64,000 bases of DNA from Qipengyuania sp. YIM B01966. Its GTDB lineage: Bacteria > Pseudomonadota > Alphaproteobacteria > Sphingomonadales > Sphingomonadaceae. This document shows positions 25,057 to 33,700 of the stretch, in pieces. A program made the translations under genes and the position numbers. The stretch lies in the NCBI RefSeq assembly GCF_016461955.1, contig NZ_JADMNM010000005.1:1-64000 (forward strand), given 5' to 3'. The notes under the pieces were generated by a model. It made no database searches. It was not told where the DNA came from and saw nothing but the letters and a program-made list of their open reading frames with translations. Positions within the stretch are counted from its first letter, which is position 1. Each line of letters starts with the position of its first letter.

Positions 25057-26976
25057 TCAACCCGCCGGCCGAACAATCCGGTCAACCGCGCTCTGTGTCA
25101 CCGCATGATAGCTGGGCCGCGTCCGGGCATAAATTCGCCGGGCGATCACCTGGCCCCAGGCGCCTTGCCCCATCAGCGTCGCGAATAGCGGCCGGACGAA
25201 CTTGGTGCGCCCGACACTGCCGAGGAATCGTTCAGCCTGCGGCACGGCGGGCTCATACCGGTTCTTGAGCGCGGTATTGAGCCACAGGAAGAGCTCTTCA
25301 TTGTTGCCGCTGCGCGACAGGCCCAGCGTCTCGTCGAGCCGCGCGAGATCGGCGGCAGCGAGCCCGGCAGGCAGACGCTGGAGGAACCGCTGGCGCTCGG
25401 CGCTGCTCCACCCGGCCCATGCCGCTGCGTCGAGCGAGCGGGTCGCGGCATAGGCATGCGCCGCATTGTCGACTGCGGCAAAGGCGCTGGCATCGGGGCG
25501 ATAGACATTGGCCGGCAGGCCCGGCTCGTAAATCCATTGGCGGATCATCAGCTGCTCCGCCTCGGCCGGGCTGCGGACCAGATTGGCGCGCATATCTTCG
25601 TAGATCATCCGCGAGGTGGCCGGCTGGAAGGCGTGCTTGTCGAACCACTGGCGCAGCCAGGCATCGAACCGCTGGCGCCCGACACCATGTTCCAATGTCC
25701 GCAGAAAGGCCGCGCCCTTGTCATAGATGATGCCTGACCCCGCGCTCTCGACCCCGTCGGGCTGGTGCAACGCGGTGCCGGGCGCGTTGGCGCCGACCTC
25801 GGCGAGCGCATTATCGATCTCCGTCATCGACAGCAGCGCCTCCTGCACGGCGCGCTTTTCGCCGTAGATCTCTTCCGAAATGCGGCTCTCGAAATAGGAT
25901 GTGACGCCTTCGTTCAGCCAGCTGTCGCCCCACACCGCATTGGTGACGAGATTGCCCGACCAGCTATGCGCCAGCTCGTGCGCGACGAGGCCAGTCAGAC
26001 TGCGGTCGCCGGCGATGAAGGTCGGCGTAAGGAACGTCATTACGGGGTTTTCCATGCCCCCGTAGGGGAAGGCCGGCGGCAGCACGATCATGTCGTAGCG
26101 GCCCCAGCGGTAGGGGCCGTAAAGGCGCTCTGCCGCCTCGACCATCCGTTCGGTATCGGCCACCTCGTAATGCGCGCGGTCCAGCATGGCCGGCTCCGCC
26201 CACACGCCCGTGCGGCGGCCGATGGCGCGAAAGTCGATATCGCCGGCGGCAATCGCGATCAGATAGGGCGCGACCGGCTGGTCCATCCGGAAGCGGAATG
26301 CGCGGCGGCCATGGCCGAGATTCTCGGGCGCGCCCTGGCTGATGCCGCTCATCACCACGTCGAGCGGCGCGGGCGCAGTGATGCGCGCTTCCCAGGTCTG
26401 GCGGATACCCGGGCTGTCCTGTGTCGGGATCCAGCTGCGGTTGAGGATCGCCTGCCCCTGGCTGAACAGGAACGGATGCTGCTTGCCCGCGGTTTGTTCG
26501 GGGGTGAGCCATTGCAGCGCGCTGGCGGAGGCCGGCGCGGTGTACTGGATGCGCAGGCGATGGAAGCGCTGCCCATCGGCGGCGGGAGTGCCCTCTGCCG
26601 GCAGCGCCACGGTGAGCGGCGCGCCCTTTTCGCCAGCAGCGGCGCCTAGCGTGAAGGGCAGTTCGTTGCCGCCCGCATCGGTGATCCGCGCGATCTGCAG
26701 CCCGTCGCTATCGAGCACGACCGAGCGGATATCGGGCCGCGCGAGCACGGTCAGATCGGCCGTCCCGCCAACCCGCCGGGCCGCGAAATCGAGCGCGAGA
26801 TCGAGCGCCAGATGCGTCACCCGCGCCTCTTCAGGGCGGGCATAGGTCGAGCTGTCGCGCGCATCAGGCGTGGTGAGGATCGGCGCGACGATCGCCGGGC
26901 CAGCGGGGTGCTCGGCCATCGTGGTACAGGCACTGGTGGCCATCAGGGCGGCAACCGCCAGAGTGATGCGACGCAT
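25057..26976 (-). CDS. M1-family metallopeptidase (aminopeptidase N / LTA4-hydrolase-like), lipoprotein
   Basis: About 639 residues from ATG 26976, with GAGAGGAT upstream. A lipobox (LMATSAC) predicts export and lipid anchoring. The M1 exopeptidase motif occurs as YGGMENPVMTF. The zinc site HELAHSWSGNLV with the distal Glu in WLNEGVTSYFE is complete at about residues 330-355. A helical C-terminal domain follows, like leukotriene A4 hydrolase. It probably trims N-terminal residues from peptides in the periplasm. Confidence 0.92.
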   Translation of the reverse strand: MRRITLAVAALMATSACTTMAEHPAGPAIVAPILTTPDARDSSTYARPEEARVTHLALDLALDFAARRVGGTADLTVLARPDIRSVVLDSDGLQIARITDAGGNELPFTLGAAAGEKGAPLTVALPAEGTPAADGQRFHRLRIQYTAPASASALQWLTPEQTAGKQHPFLFSQGQAILNRSWIPTQDSPGIRQTWEARITAPAPLDVVMSGISQGAPENLGHGRRAFRFRMDQPVAPYLIAIAAGDIDFRAIGRRTGVWAEPAMLDRAHYEVADTERMVEAAERLYGPYRWGRYDMIVLPPAFPYGGMENPVMTFLTPTFIAGDRSLTGLVAHELAHSWSGNLVTNAVWGDSWLNEGVTSYFESRISEEIYGEKRAVQEALLSMTEIDNALAEVGANAPGTALHQPDGVESAGSGIIYDKGAAFLRTLEHGVGRQRFDAWLRQWFDKHAFQPATSRMIYEDMRANLVRSPAEAEQLMIRQWIYEPGLPANVYRPDASAFAAVDNAAHAYAATRSLDAAAWAGWSSAERQRFLQRLPAGLAAADLARLDETLGLSRSGNNEELFLWLNTALKNRYEPAVPQAERFLGSVGRTKFVRPLFATLMGQGAWGQVIARRIYARTRPSYHAVTQSAVDRIVRPAG

Positions 26977-27016
26977 GGGCAATCCTCTCATTGTGCGTAT
27001 CGGCCGGTGGGCCGTG

Positions 27017-27877
27017 TCAGGTCCATACCGCCTCGGGCGGCAGGCTCATCAAGATGGCGTCGATATTGCCGCCGGTCTTCAAGCCGAACAAGGTGCCGCG
27101 GTCGTAGACCAGGTTGAATTCGGCATAGCGGCCGCGCCACTCGAGCTGCGCCTGCTTGTCGGCCGCAGTCCAGTCCAGCGCCATCCGCCTGCGGACCAAC
27201 CTGGGGAACACCGCCAGAAACGCCTCGCCGACATCGCGGGTGAAGTGGAAATGCCGTTCGAACGCCGCCTCGTCATCGCATTCGAGGTGATCGTAGAATA
27301 TCCCGCCCACGCCGCGATGCACGCCGCGATGGGGGATGAAGAAATATTCGTCCGCCCATTTGGCGAAGCGCTCGTAATAGGTCGGATTATGGGCCGCGCA
27401 CGCCGCGCGGAAGGCCGCGTGGAACTCCTCCGTATCCTCGGCATAAGGGATCGGCGGGTTGAGATCGGCGCCGCCACCGAACCACGCCTTGCCCGTCGTC
27501 AGGAAGCGGGTGTTCATGTGCACCGCCGGCACGTGCGGATTGGCCATGTGCGCCACCAGACTGATCCCGGTCGCGGCAAAACCCGGCGCTTCGGCACTGG
27601 CGCCGTTGATCGTGCCGGCAAATTCGGGCGCGAAATTGCCGCGCACGGTCGAAACATTGACCCCGACCTTTTCGAACACCTGGCCCTTCATCAGCCCGCG
27701 CGTGCCGCCCCCAGGGTCGGGATTGCCCGTCTCCTCGCGCTGCCATGGGGCATAATCGAACGCGGCGTCGGAGCCGGCTTCACGCTCGATCGCCTCGAAT
27801 TCGGCACAGATCCGGTCGCGCAAAGTCTCGAACCAGGCCTGCGCGCGGGCGGCGGCGGGGGCTGTCCAGTCGGTCAT
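27017..27877 (-). CDS. hemF: Oxygen-dependent coproporphyrinogen III oxidase
   Basis: 286 residues from ATG 27877. Family signatures are clear: GGGTRGLMKGQVFEKVGVNV, HMANPHVPAVHMNTRF, WFGGGADLNPPIPYAEDTEE, FFIPHRGVHRGVGGIFYDHL and YAEFNLVYDRGTLFGLKTGG. The enzyme decarboxylates two propionates of coproporphyrinogen III to vinyl groups in haem biosynthesis, using O2. It stands alone in the cytosolic haem pathway here and is divergent from pdeM. Confidence 0.97.
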   Translation of the reverse strand: MTDWTAPAAARAQAWFETLRDRICAEFEAIEREAGSDAAFDYAPWQREETGNPDPGGGTRGLMKGQVFEKVGVNVSTVRGNFAPEFAGTINGASAEAPGFAATGISLVAHMANPHVPAVHMNTRFLTTGKAWFGGGADLNPPIPYAEDTEEFHAAFRAACAAHNPTYYERFAKWADEYFFIPHRGVHRGVGGIFYDHLECDDEAAFERHFHFTRDVGEAFLAVFPRLVRRRMALDWTAADKQAQLEWRGRYAEFNLVYDRGTLFGLKTGGNIDAILMSLPPEAVWT

Positions 27878-27922
27878 GCCCGCCCCCTTGCCAAGCACAG
27901 CGCACAAGGGCAATAGCGACCT

Positions 27923-28630
27923 ATGGTTCCCCTTTCGTTCGCTGCTCAGGAATTCACCCTGACGCGTGGCAACGCGCTCTACTGGCCGCGGGAACGCGCC
28001 TTGCTGGTCGCCGATCTGCATCTGGAAAAGGGCAGCTTCTTTGCCGGGCACGGGCAATTCATTCCGCCTTATGACAGCCGTGAAACCCTCGAACGCGTGG
28101 CGCTGGCGATCCGCGAGACGGGCGCCCGGCGGGTCATTACGTTGGGGGACAATTTCCACGATGCCGATGGCGCTGCCCGGCTCGAACCCCATGCCTGCGG
28201 GATGCTGGCGGCGCTGACCCGCGCGGTGGACTGGGTGTGGATCACCGGCAATCACGATCTGGCGAAGGATGGGAGGCGCGCCGAGACAGAGTGTGGCGGG
28301 GTCCAACTGGAAGAGCTGGAGGTGGGCGGGATCATGCTGCGCCATCAGGCACGCCGGGGCGAATTGCGCGCCGAAATATCGGGCCATTACCATCCGCGCC
28401 TGCAATTGATGCTGCGCCAGCGCCGGATCCGCCGCGCCTGCACGGTGATTTCGACGCACCGGCAGGGTAGCGGGCGGATGATCCTGCCGGCCTTTGGCGC
28501 CTATACGGGCGGGATGGATGCAGGCGACCCGGCAATCCTGCGCGCGCTGCAACCGGCCAGCCGGATCGACGCGGTCGTGCCAGCCGCCGGGCGGCTGGCG
28601 CGCATCCCCGTGTGGCAGGAAGCCGCCTGA
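27923..28630 (+). CDS. pdeM: Ligase-associated DNA-damage-response metallophosphatase PdeM
   Basis: The 235-residue calcineurin-like phosphoesterase has metal motifs [27 protein letters not shown] and ISGHYHP. The overall pattern matches PdeM, the endonuclease/phosphatase usually encoded near an ATP-dependent DNA ligase and a helicase (Lhr). Neither partner lies next to it in this window. It is divergent from hemF with a gap of about 45 bases. The last third is Arg/Ala-rich. Confidence 0.88.
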   Translation: MVPLSFAAQEFTLTRGNALYWPRERALLVADLHLEKGSFFAGHGQFIPPYDSRETLERVALAIRETGARRVITLGDNFHDADGAARLEPHACGMLAALTRAVDWVWITGNHDLAKDGRRAETECGGVQLEELEVGGIMLRHQARRGELRAEISGHYHPRLQLMLRQRRIRRACTVISTHRQGSGRMILPAFGAYTGGMDAGDPAILRALQPASRIDAVVPAAGRLARIPVWQEAA

Positions 28631-28854
28631 CCGCTCACTCGGGCGGCGCCGAGACCACCAGCGTGGTCGCGCGGCTCACCCGGCGCGGGTCGAACTGCCG
28701 CTGGCAAGGGTCGCCGTCCCTGCCGACCCTAATTGTGCTGCTGAGGGCACAGAGCCGGACTGGTTCGCCGCAAATCCCCTCCGCCCGTTTGCGCTTTGCC
28801 CGGCGCGCGCCTAGATGGGCGCGATTCCCAGAGGCTTCACAAGGAGAACACCCC

Positions 28855-29397
28855 ATAGTCCGTCCACCCCGGCGCATGCTGCAGCCGCCCGTCAAGAGCG
28901 GCCCGCGCTACGATAACCTCATTCAGAGCGACAAGGTCCGCGTGATCGATCACGAAGGCGAAAACCTTGGCGTGATGTACACCCGCGAAGCGATCGAGCA
29001 GGCCAACGGGCTTGGCCTCAATCTGGTCGAAGTGTCCCCCAACGCGGACCCGCCGGTGTGCAAGTTCCTCGATGTCGGCAAGCACCGCTACGATGCGCAG
29101 AAGAAGGCGAACCTCGCCCGCAAAACGCAGAAGACGCAGGACATCAAGGAAATCAAGATGCGTCCGAACATCGACACGCATGATTATGATGTGAAGATGC
29201 GCAACGTCACCAAATTCCTCGGCGAAGGCGACAAGGTGAAGATCACCCTCCGCTTTCGTGGGCGCGAAATGGCGCACCAGGAACTCGGCATGAACCTGCT
29301 GCGCCGCGTTCAGGACGATGTGGTCGAGGTGGCGAAGGTCGAATCCTTCCCGCGCCTTGAAGGGCGCCAGATGGTGATGGTGCTGGCGCCGAAATAG
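28855..29397 (+). CDS. infC: Translation initiation factor IF-3, apparently with an AUA start codon
   Basis: The frame contains the complete IF-3: [20 protein letters not shown], the helix [20 protein letters not shown], and C-domain segments [37 protein letters not shown] at 28841-28846 lies 8 bases before ATA 28855, giving [13 protein letters not shown]. The first ATG (28876) has no good ribosome binding site and would remove seven basic or proline residues. Many bacteria start infC at AUU/AUC/AUA so that IF-3 limits its own synthesis. Choosing AUA is therefore reasonable (180 residues), with ATG 28876 (173 residues) as the alternative. Confidence 0.93.
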   Translation: MVRPPRRMLQPPVKSGPRYDNLIQSDKVRVIDHEGENLGVMYTREAIEQANGLGLNLVEVSPNADPPVCKFLDVGKHRYDAQKKANLARKTQKTQDIKEIKMRPNIDTHDYDVKMRNVTKFLGEGDKVKITLRFRGREMAHQELGMNLLRRVQDDVVEVAKVESFPRLEGRQMVMVLAPK

Positions 29398-29412
29398 GCC
29401 GGCGCAGCCGCC

Positions 29413-30063
29413 TCATTCGATCCGGAAATCGAGCACGGTAAAGCGCGCGGGGCCGGTGGCGTAGACGCCGTGGCCTCGCCCGCTATCGCCGCCGAAGGTG
29501 AAGCCCACCTGATGGGCCTCGGCCAAAGCCGCGCGAAATTCGCTGGGAAAATCGCGGTTGTTGCCGCCCATCATCGCGATCCACGGTTCATCGAGGCTGA
29601 TGCTGACCGTGTGGGTTCCGGGCCGCAGCGGCACATCGCGGCCCGCAGGGGAATACCAGCGATGGCGCGGCGTCCGTGCGCTCCAGCGGTCACCGCGGCG
29701 CTGGAAATAGAGCGATAGCGTTCCGGTGGGCGCCTCGGTTTCCTGCTGGACGAAGCGCACGCCTGGCGCCGCGTCGATTCGGTAGCGCAGCGTAATGCGC
29801 CGCGCGCCCTCGAGCGACTGGACCGGCGCGGTGACATAGTGGACATGGCCGTCCGCGCGGGTCGGCCCCGGGAACGTGAAGGTTGGGCCGGCGCGCCCTT
29901 CGCTCATGGTCAGCGGCATATTTACCGAATAATTGCGCCCGCGAATGATCGGGCCGATAGCCCATTCCCCCGCCGCCGGCCCGGCTGCGTGGAGTGCCGC
30001 CGGAATGGCAATCGGGGTCGCCAGCAAAGCGGCCAGCGCAGTCAGGAAAATAGGCTTCTTCAT
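29413..30063 (-). CDS. Exported hypothetical protein
   Basis: The 216-residue protein has a signal peptide (FLTALAALLATPIAIPAALH). The rest is beta-rich (RRITLRYRIDAAPGVRFV, TGTLSLYFQRRGD) with a Trp/Tyr pair after RHRWYSPAGRDVPLRPG, a jelly-roll-like pattern. It could be a carbohydrate-binding or sugar-hydrolase-associated domain, but this is weak. It converges on infC. Confidence 0.7.
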   Translation of the reverse strand: MKKPIFLTALAALLATPIAIPAALHAAGPAAGEWAIGPIIRGRNYSVNMPLTMSEGRAGPTFTFPGPTRADGHVHYVTAPVQSLEGARRITLRYRIDAAPGVRFVQQETEAPTGTLSLYFQRRGDRWSARTPRHRWYSPAGRDVPLRPGTHTVSISLDEPWIAMMGGNNRDFPSEFRAALAEAHQVGFTFGGDSGRGHGVYATGPARFTVLDFRIE

Positions 30064-30134
30064 GAACGATTGGATGCCGCACGCGCGCTTTCACCAGACT
30101 GAACGGCCTGCTAGCACCATCTGCAGGAGAGGGT

Positions 30135-30741
30135 ATGCAGGGACGGCGGATCGGCTTCATCCTCGGCGCGGCTGCGCTGGCGCTGGCGTGCGTGCTGCCG
30201 GTGCCCGCGGGCCAGAGCCGCGAAGCGTTGATCACCGCCGGGCTGGTCGTGCTGATGGCGACCTGGTGGATGACCGAGGCGCTGCCGCTGACTGCGACGG
30301 CGCTGATGCCGTTCCTGGTCCTCCCCTTCGCCGGGGCTGGCGCTGGCCGCCGGGATGGGCAAGTCGGGCCTGGCGGACTGGCTCGGCCAATCCCTGCTGC
30401 CCTTGCAGCACGCCCCCCTCCTGCTGGTCGCATTGGCGCTGGTGGCGCTGGTCGTGCTGATCACCGAATTTGCCAGCAATGTCGCCACCGCCACCGGGAT
30501 CGTGCCCGTCGTTGCCAGCCTCACCGTCGCGCTGGGTGCCGATCCGCTCCTGCTGGCGATGCCGGCGGCAATCGCGGCGAGCTGGGGCTTCATGCTGCCC
30601 GCCGGGACCGGGCCCAACGCAATCGCCTGGGCGACCGGGCGCATCCGGCTGGGCGCAATGGTCCGCGCGGGGCTCGCGCTCGACCTGATCGGCGTGCCGC
30701 TGATTGTCGCCATGGTGTGGATGATCGCCGCGGCCGGTTGA
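30135..30741 (+). pseudogene. SLC13/DASS-family anion transporter with internal deletion and frame change
   Basis: The first 65 residues from ATG 30135 match the start of a divalent-anion:Na+ symporter (REALITAGLVVLMATWWMTE, PLTATALMPFLVLPF). At about 30325-30345 the sensible sequence moves to another frame and to the C-terminal third of the family (GLALAAGMGKSGLADWLGQS, EFASNVATATGIVPVV, AASWGFMLPAGTGPNAIAW). Roughly 230-250 residues, including the first conserved SNT-type motif, are missing. An intact gene is about 460-490 codons. A deletion at a GC-rich repeat is the likely cause. Confidence 0.82.
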
Positions 30742-30769
30742 AAGCGCGGCCCCGCCCGACTAGACGCGT

Positions 30770-30860
30770 GGGCGCACGCCTGCCGGTGGAGAAGCGTTCC
30801 TGCGGAGGTTAGGAACGGGCGCCCCGGTCGGCCACCGGCTCCCGCCTTCCTGGGAGCTTT
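30770..30860 (+). promoter_or_regulatory. Structured leader of the cystathionine gamma-synthase-family gene
   Basis: Two nested perfect stems are visible. An outer CCGGTGG (30783-30789) pairs with CCACCGG (30832-30838). Inside it CGTTCCT (30795-30801) pairs with AGGAACG (30811-30817) around a 9-base loop. The leader ends about 25-45 bases before the ATG, next to GGAAGGAG. Its place before a sulfur-amino-acid enzyme suggests a cis-regulatory RNA, but it matches no SAM or SAH riboswitch that I can recognise. Confidence 0.4.
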
Positions 30861-30883
30861 GCACGAGGAAGGAGCCCCTCCCG

Positions 30884-32149
30884 ATGGGCAAATCCACCAC
30901 GATCAATGGCCGCCCGCTGAAACCCGCCACGCTGATGATGGGCCACGGATTCGACCCGACCCTGTCCGAAGGCAGCCTGAAGCCGCCGATCTTCCTCACC
31001 AGCACCTTTGCCTTCCCCAGCGCGGCCGAGGGCAAGCGCCATTTCGAAGGCATCACCGGCAAGCGACCCGGCGGCGCCGACGGCCTCGTCTATTCCCGCT
31101 TCAACGCGCCCAATCAGGAAATCCTCGAGGACCGGCTGGCAATCTGGGACGGAGCGGAAAGCGCGCTCAGCTTCTCGAGCGGGATGACCGCGATCTGCGT
31201 GCTGATGCTGACCTATTGCAGCCAGGGTGACGTGATCGTCCATTCCGGCCCGCTCTATGCTGCATCGGAAGGCTTCGTTGCCAAATGGCTATCGAAATTC
31301 GGCATCCGCTATCTCGATTTCCCCGCCGGCGCCGCGCGCGAGGAAATCGCCACCGTGCTCGAACAGGCCAAGGCGATGGCCGCCGAAGCGGGCGGCAAGG
31401 TGGCGATGATCTATCTCGAAAGCCCCGCCAATCCGACCAACGCGCTGGTCGATGTCGAGGCGGTCAAGGCCGCGCGCGATGACGTGCTCGATCCCGACTG
31501 CCCGATTGCGATCGATAACACCTTTCTCGGCCCGCTGTGGGCTCGTCCGCTCGATCAGGGGGCGGATATCGTGGTCTACTCGCTGACCAAATATGTCGGC
31601 GGCCACTCCGATCTCGTTGCGGGCAGCATCGCCGGCGCGACCCGCTGGATGACCCCGGTGCGGATGTTGCGCAACACGATGGGCGGAATCTGCGATCCCA
31701 ACACCGCCTGGATGCTGCTGCGCAGCCTCGAGACGGTCGAATTGCGGATGCAGCGCGCGGGAGAGAACGCGGCCAAGGTTTGCGCCTGGCTGCAAGGCCA
31801 TCCCAAGGTGGCGGGCCTTGGCTATCTCGGCATGATCAGCGATCCGTGCCAGCAGGACATCTATCGCCGCCATTGCAAGGGCGCGGGCAGCACGTTCTCG
31901 CTGCTGCTGAAGGGGGGCGAGGCCGAATGCTTCCGCTTCCTCGACGCGCTCAGGATCGCCAAGCTCGCCGTCAGCCTCGGCGGCACGGAAACGCTCGCCA
32001 GCCACCCGGCCAGCATGACGCACCTCTCCGTCCCCGATGCGCGCAAGGCAGAACTTGGCATCAGCGACAACCTCGTGCGCATCAGTATCGGCATCGAAGA
32101 CGCCGACGATCTGATCGCCGATTTCGAACAAGCGCTGGAGGCGGTTTGA
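30884..32149 (+). CDS. Cystathionine gamma-synthase-family PLP enzyme
   Basis: 421 residues of the Cys/Met-metabolism PLP family. Visible features are the YSRFNAPNQEILE phosphate-binding segment, SFSSGMTAI, AIDNTFLGPLW, the PLP lysine in VVYSLTKYVGGHSDLVAG, and SLGGTETLASHPASMTHLSV near the C-terminus. Members include cystathionine gamma-synthase, methionine gamma-lyase and O-succinyl/O-acetylhomoserine sulfhydrylase. I cannot decide the exact reaction. The RBS is GGAAGGAG. A structured leader precedes it. Confidence 0.9.
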   Translation: MGKSTTINGRPLKPATLMMGHGFDPTLSEGSLKPPIFLTSTFAFPSAAEGKRHFEGITGKRPGGADGLVYSRFNAPNQEILEDRLAIWDGAESALSFSSGMTAICVLMLTYCSQGDVIVHSGPLYAASEGFVAKWLSKFGIRYLDFPAGAAREEIATVLEQAKAMAAEAGGKVAMIYLESPANPTNALVDVEAVKAARDDVLDPDCPIAIDNTFLGPLWARPLDQGADIVVYSLTKYVGGHSDLVAGSIAGATRWMTPVRMLRNTMGGICDPNTAWMLLRSLETVELRMQRAGENAAKVCAWLQGHPKVAGLGYLGMISDPCQQDIYRRHCKGAGSTFSLLLKGGEAECFRFLDALRIAKLAVSLGGTETLASHPASMTHLSVPDARKAELGISDNLVRISIGIEDADDLIADFEQALEAV

Positions 32150-32193
32150 GGAAAGGGTTTGGGCTGGGGCGAATGGCATCGCGCCACCCAACC

Positions 32194-32240
32194 CCGCTCG
32201 TGCTGAGCTTGTCGAAGAACTGCCTTTCGACAAGCTACAG
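32194..32240. repeat. Dispersed palindromic repeat (GAGCTTGTCGAAG type)
   Basis: GTGCTGAGCTTGTCGAAG faces TTCGACAAGCTACAG a few bases further on, giving an imperfect hairpin between two convergent genes. The same core occurs at 51120-51208. Such elements are abundant between genes in sphingomonads. Confidence 0.7.
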
Positions 32241-32245
32241 CCCTT

Positions 32246-32776
32246 TCACCCCCGCCATTCCCGACGTTCTTCCGCCGCGCGGAGCACCTCGTAGGCGAGT
32301 TGCAGCTTGTGGAATTCTGCCGCCGCAGCCGTGTCGCCGGGGCGCACGTCGGGGTGGACGGCCTTGGCCAGTTCGCGCCAAGCGCGTTTGACGGCGGGAA
32401 AATCGGCGTCCGGGGTCAGGCCCAGCACCTCGAGCGCGCGGACCTCGTCGGCGCTGCGGCTGCCGTCGCCGCTCGCCGCCCAGCCATAATGTTGCGCCTC
32501 GGCATAGGCGCCAGCATCGCGCTTTTCGGTGCGGGTGCGTTCCTCGCGCTCGGCCTTCTCCAGCCCTTCGAAATAATCCCACCGCGCATTGTATTCGGCC
32601 GCATGGCGCTGGCAGAAATACCACCGTTCGGGGCTGTTGGGCGCCTTGGGCGCAGGGCAGTCACCACGCTCCTCGCAGCCGTGCCGGTCACACAGGCGCA
32701 CGGTCGTTGCCTCGCGCGTCGAGCCGTAGCCGCGCCAGCGCGGGAAGCCCCAGTCACTCGAACGGCGGGCGGTCAT
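32246..32776 (-). CDS. J-domain protein with an N-terminal Cys/His cluster
   Basis: The 176-residue protein ends with a J domain (ALEVLGLTPDADFPAVKRAW, the HPD motif in KAVHPDVRPGD, KLQLAYEVL), so it should stimulate a DnaK-type chaperone. The N-terminal part has a probable zinc-binding set (CDRHGCEERGDCPAP and YFCQRHAAEYN). No G/F or DnaJ zinc region is present, so this is a class C J protein. It is conserved in alphaproteobacteria; its client is unknown. Confidence 0.85.
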   Translation of the reverse strand: MTARRSSDWGFPRWRGYGSTREATTVRLCDRHGCEERGDCPAPKAPNSPERWYFCQRHAAEYNARWDYFEGLEKAEREERTRTEKRDAGAYAEAQHYGWAASGDGSRSADEVRALEVLGLTPDADFPAVKRAWRELAKAVHPDVRPGDTAAAAEFHKLQLAYEVLRAAEERREWRG

Positions 32777-32938
32777 TGTGACAAGATCACGGGGGTGAGC
32801 ATCACCGCAATGTAGAGCGCTAGTGCCCCTGGCGCCACCAATGGTCGATAAAAACAGGTTGTAGGTCGAAACCGAATTGCGCGGTTATCGTTGCACTGCA
32901 ACATGGCGGTAACCACTGCCCCTTATTGGACCTGCGTG

Positions 32939-33091
32939 ATGAGCCGTCAGCTAGCCATTAGTGCCGCATTCAGCGTACTTGCCATGGCGGCATTGGTGCT
33001 CGCTGGCACGCCATCGGCCATGCCCGGCGCTGGTCATCAGGGCTCGACCAACCCCTTGGGCAATTGGGCGCCAAGCGCGATCATCCGCTAG
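32939..33091 (+). CDS. Small possibly exported protein (50 aa)
   Basis: ATG 32939 opens a 50-residue frame with a signal-like stretch (AISAAFSVLAMAALVLAG) followed by TPSAMPGAGHQG and NPLGNWAPSAIIR. An ATG 16 codons upstream is also possible. No clear ribosome binding site is seen. It is kept because of the good leader and proper Gly/Pro/Asn tail, but it could be chance. Confidence 0.4.
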   Translation: MSRQLAISAAFSVLAMAALVLAGTPSAMPGAGHQGSTNPLGNWAPSAIIR

Positions 33092-33104
33092 ACGCCCGCC
33101 CGCA

Positions 33105-33650
33105 TCAGTTCACCACCACGCTGACGGCGCGCCGGTTGCGCGCCCATGCGCCTTCGTCGCTGCCCAGCGCCACCGGGCGCTCCTTGCCATAGCTGACGGT
33201 CTGCACCCGGTTGGCCGCAACGCCCACCGACTGCAGATAGTTCTTCGCCGCATTGGCGCGCCGTTCGCCCAGCGCGAGGTTGTATTCGCGCGTGCCGCGT
33301 TCGTCGGCATGGCCTTCGACGGTGATGGTGAGGTTGGGATATTGCGCCAGATATTGCGCCTGCACCTGCAGCGCGGCAGCATCGACGCTGTCGATATTGT
33401 AGCGGTCGGTGTCGAAATAGATCGTGTTCTGCCCGTTCACCGCCGTTTCGAAATGCGCCTGCGTGCCCGGCACCGCCGCCCCGCCCGCTCCGGTGGCATA
33501 GGGGTCGGTCGCGCCCGCGCCGTCAGTTACCGTGCTGGCGCCGGGTTCGGGCGGCAGGCTTTCGGGGGCACGCTTGGCGCAGGCGCCAAGGCCCAGCGAA
33601 GCGGCAACTAGCGCGCCGAGCGCGATCTGGCGGGGGGTCGGGGGGGTCAT
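33105..33650 (-). CDS. pal: Peptidoglycan-associated lipoprotein
   Basis: About 181 residues from ATG 33650. The lipobox ASLGLGAC anchors it to the outer membrane. A Pro/Gly linker leads to an OmpA-like domain: YFDTDRYNIDSVDAAAL, ITVEGHADERGTREYNLALG, RRANAAKNYLQSVG. The domain binds peptidoglycan and TolB. It is the last gene of the tolQRAB-pal order on the minus strand, 50 bases after tolB. Confidence 0.96.
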   Translation of the reverse strand: MTPPTPRQIALGALVAASLGLGACAKRAPESLPPEPGASTVTDGAGATDPYATGAGGAAVPGTQAHFETAVNGQNTIYFDTDRYNIDSVDAAALQVQAQYLAQYPNLTITVEGHADERGTREYNLALGERRANAAKNYLQSVGVAANRVQTVSYGKERPVALGSDEGAWARNRRAVSVVVN

Positions 33651-33700
33651 CTCACTCTCCTTGTCGAAATCGTTTACGCGGCGCCTCCCGGGCACCACGT

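Noticed and set aside
28635-28895. 86-codon minus-strand frame before infC
   Set aside because: It overlaps the IF-3 start and ribosome site; nothing supports it as a gene.
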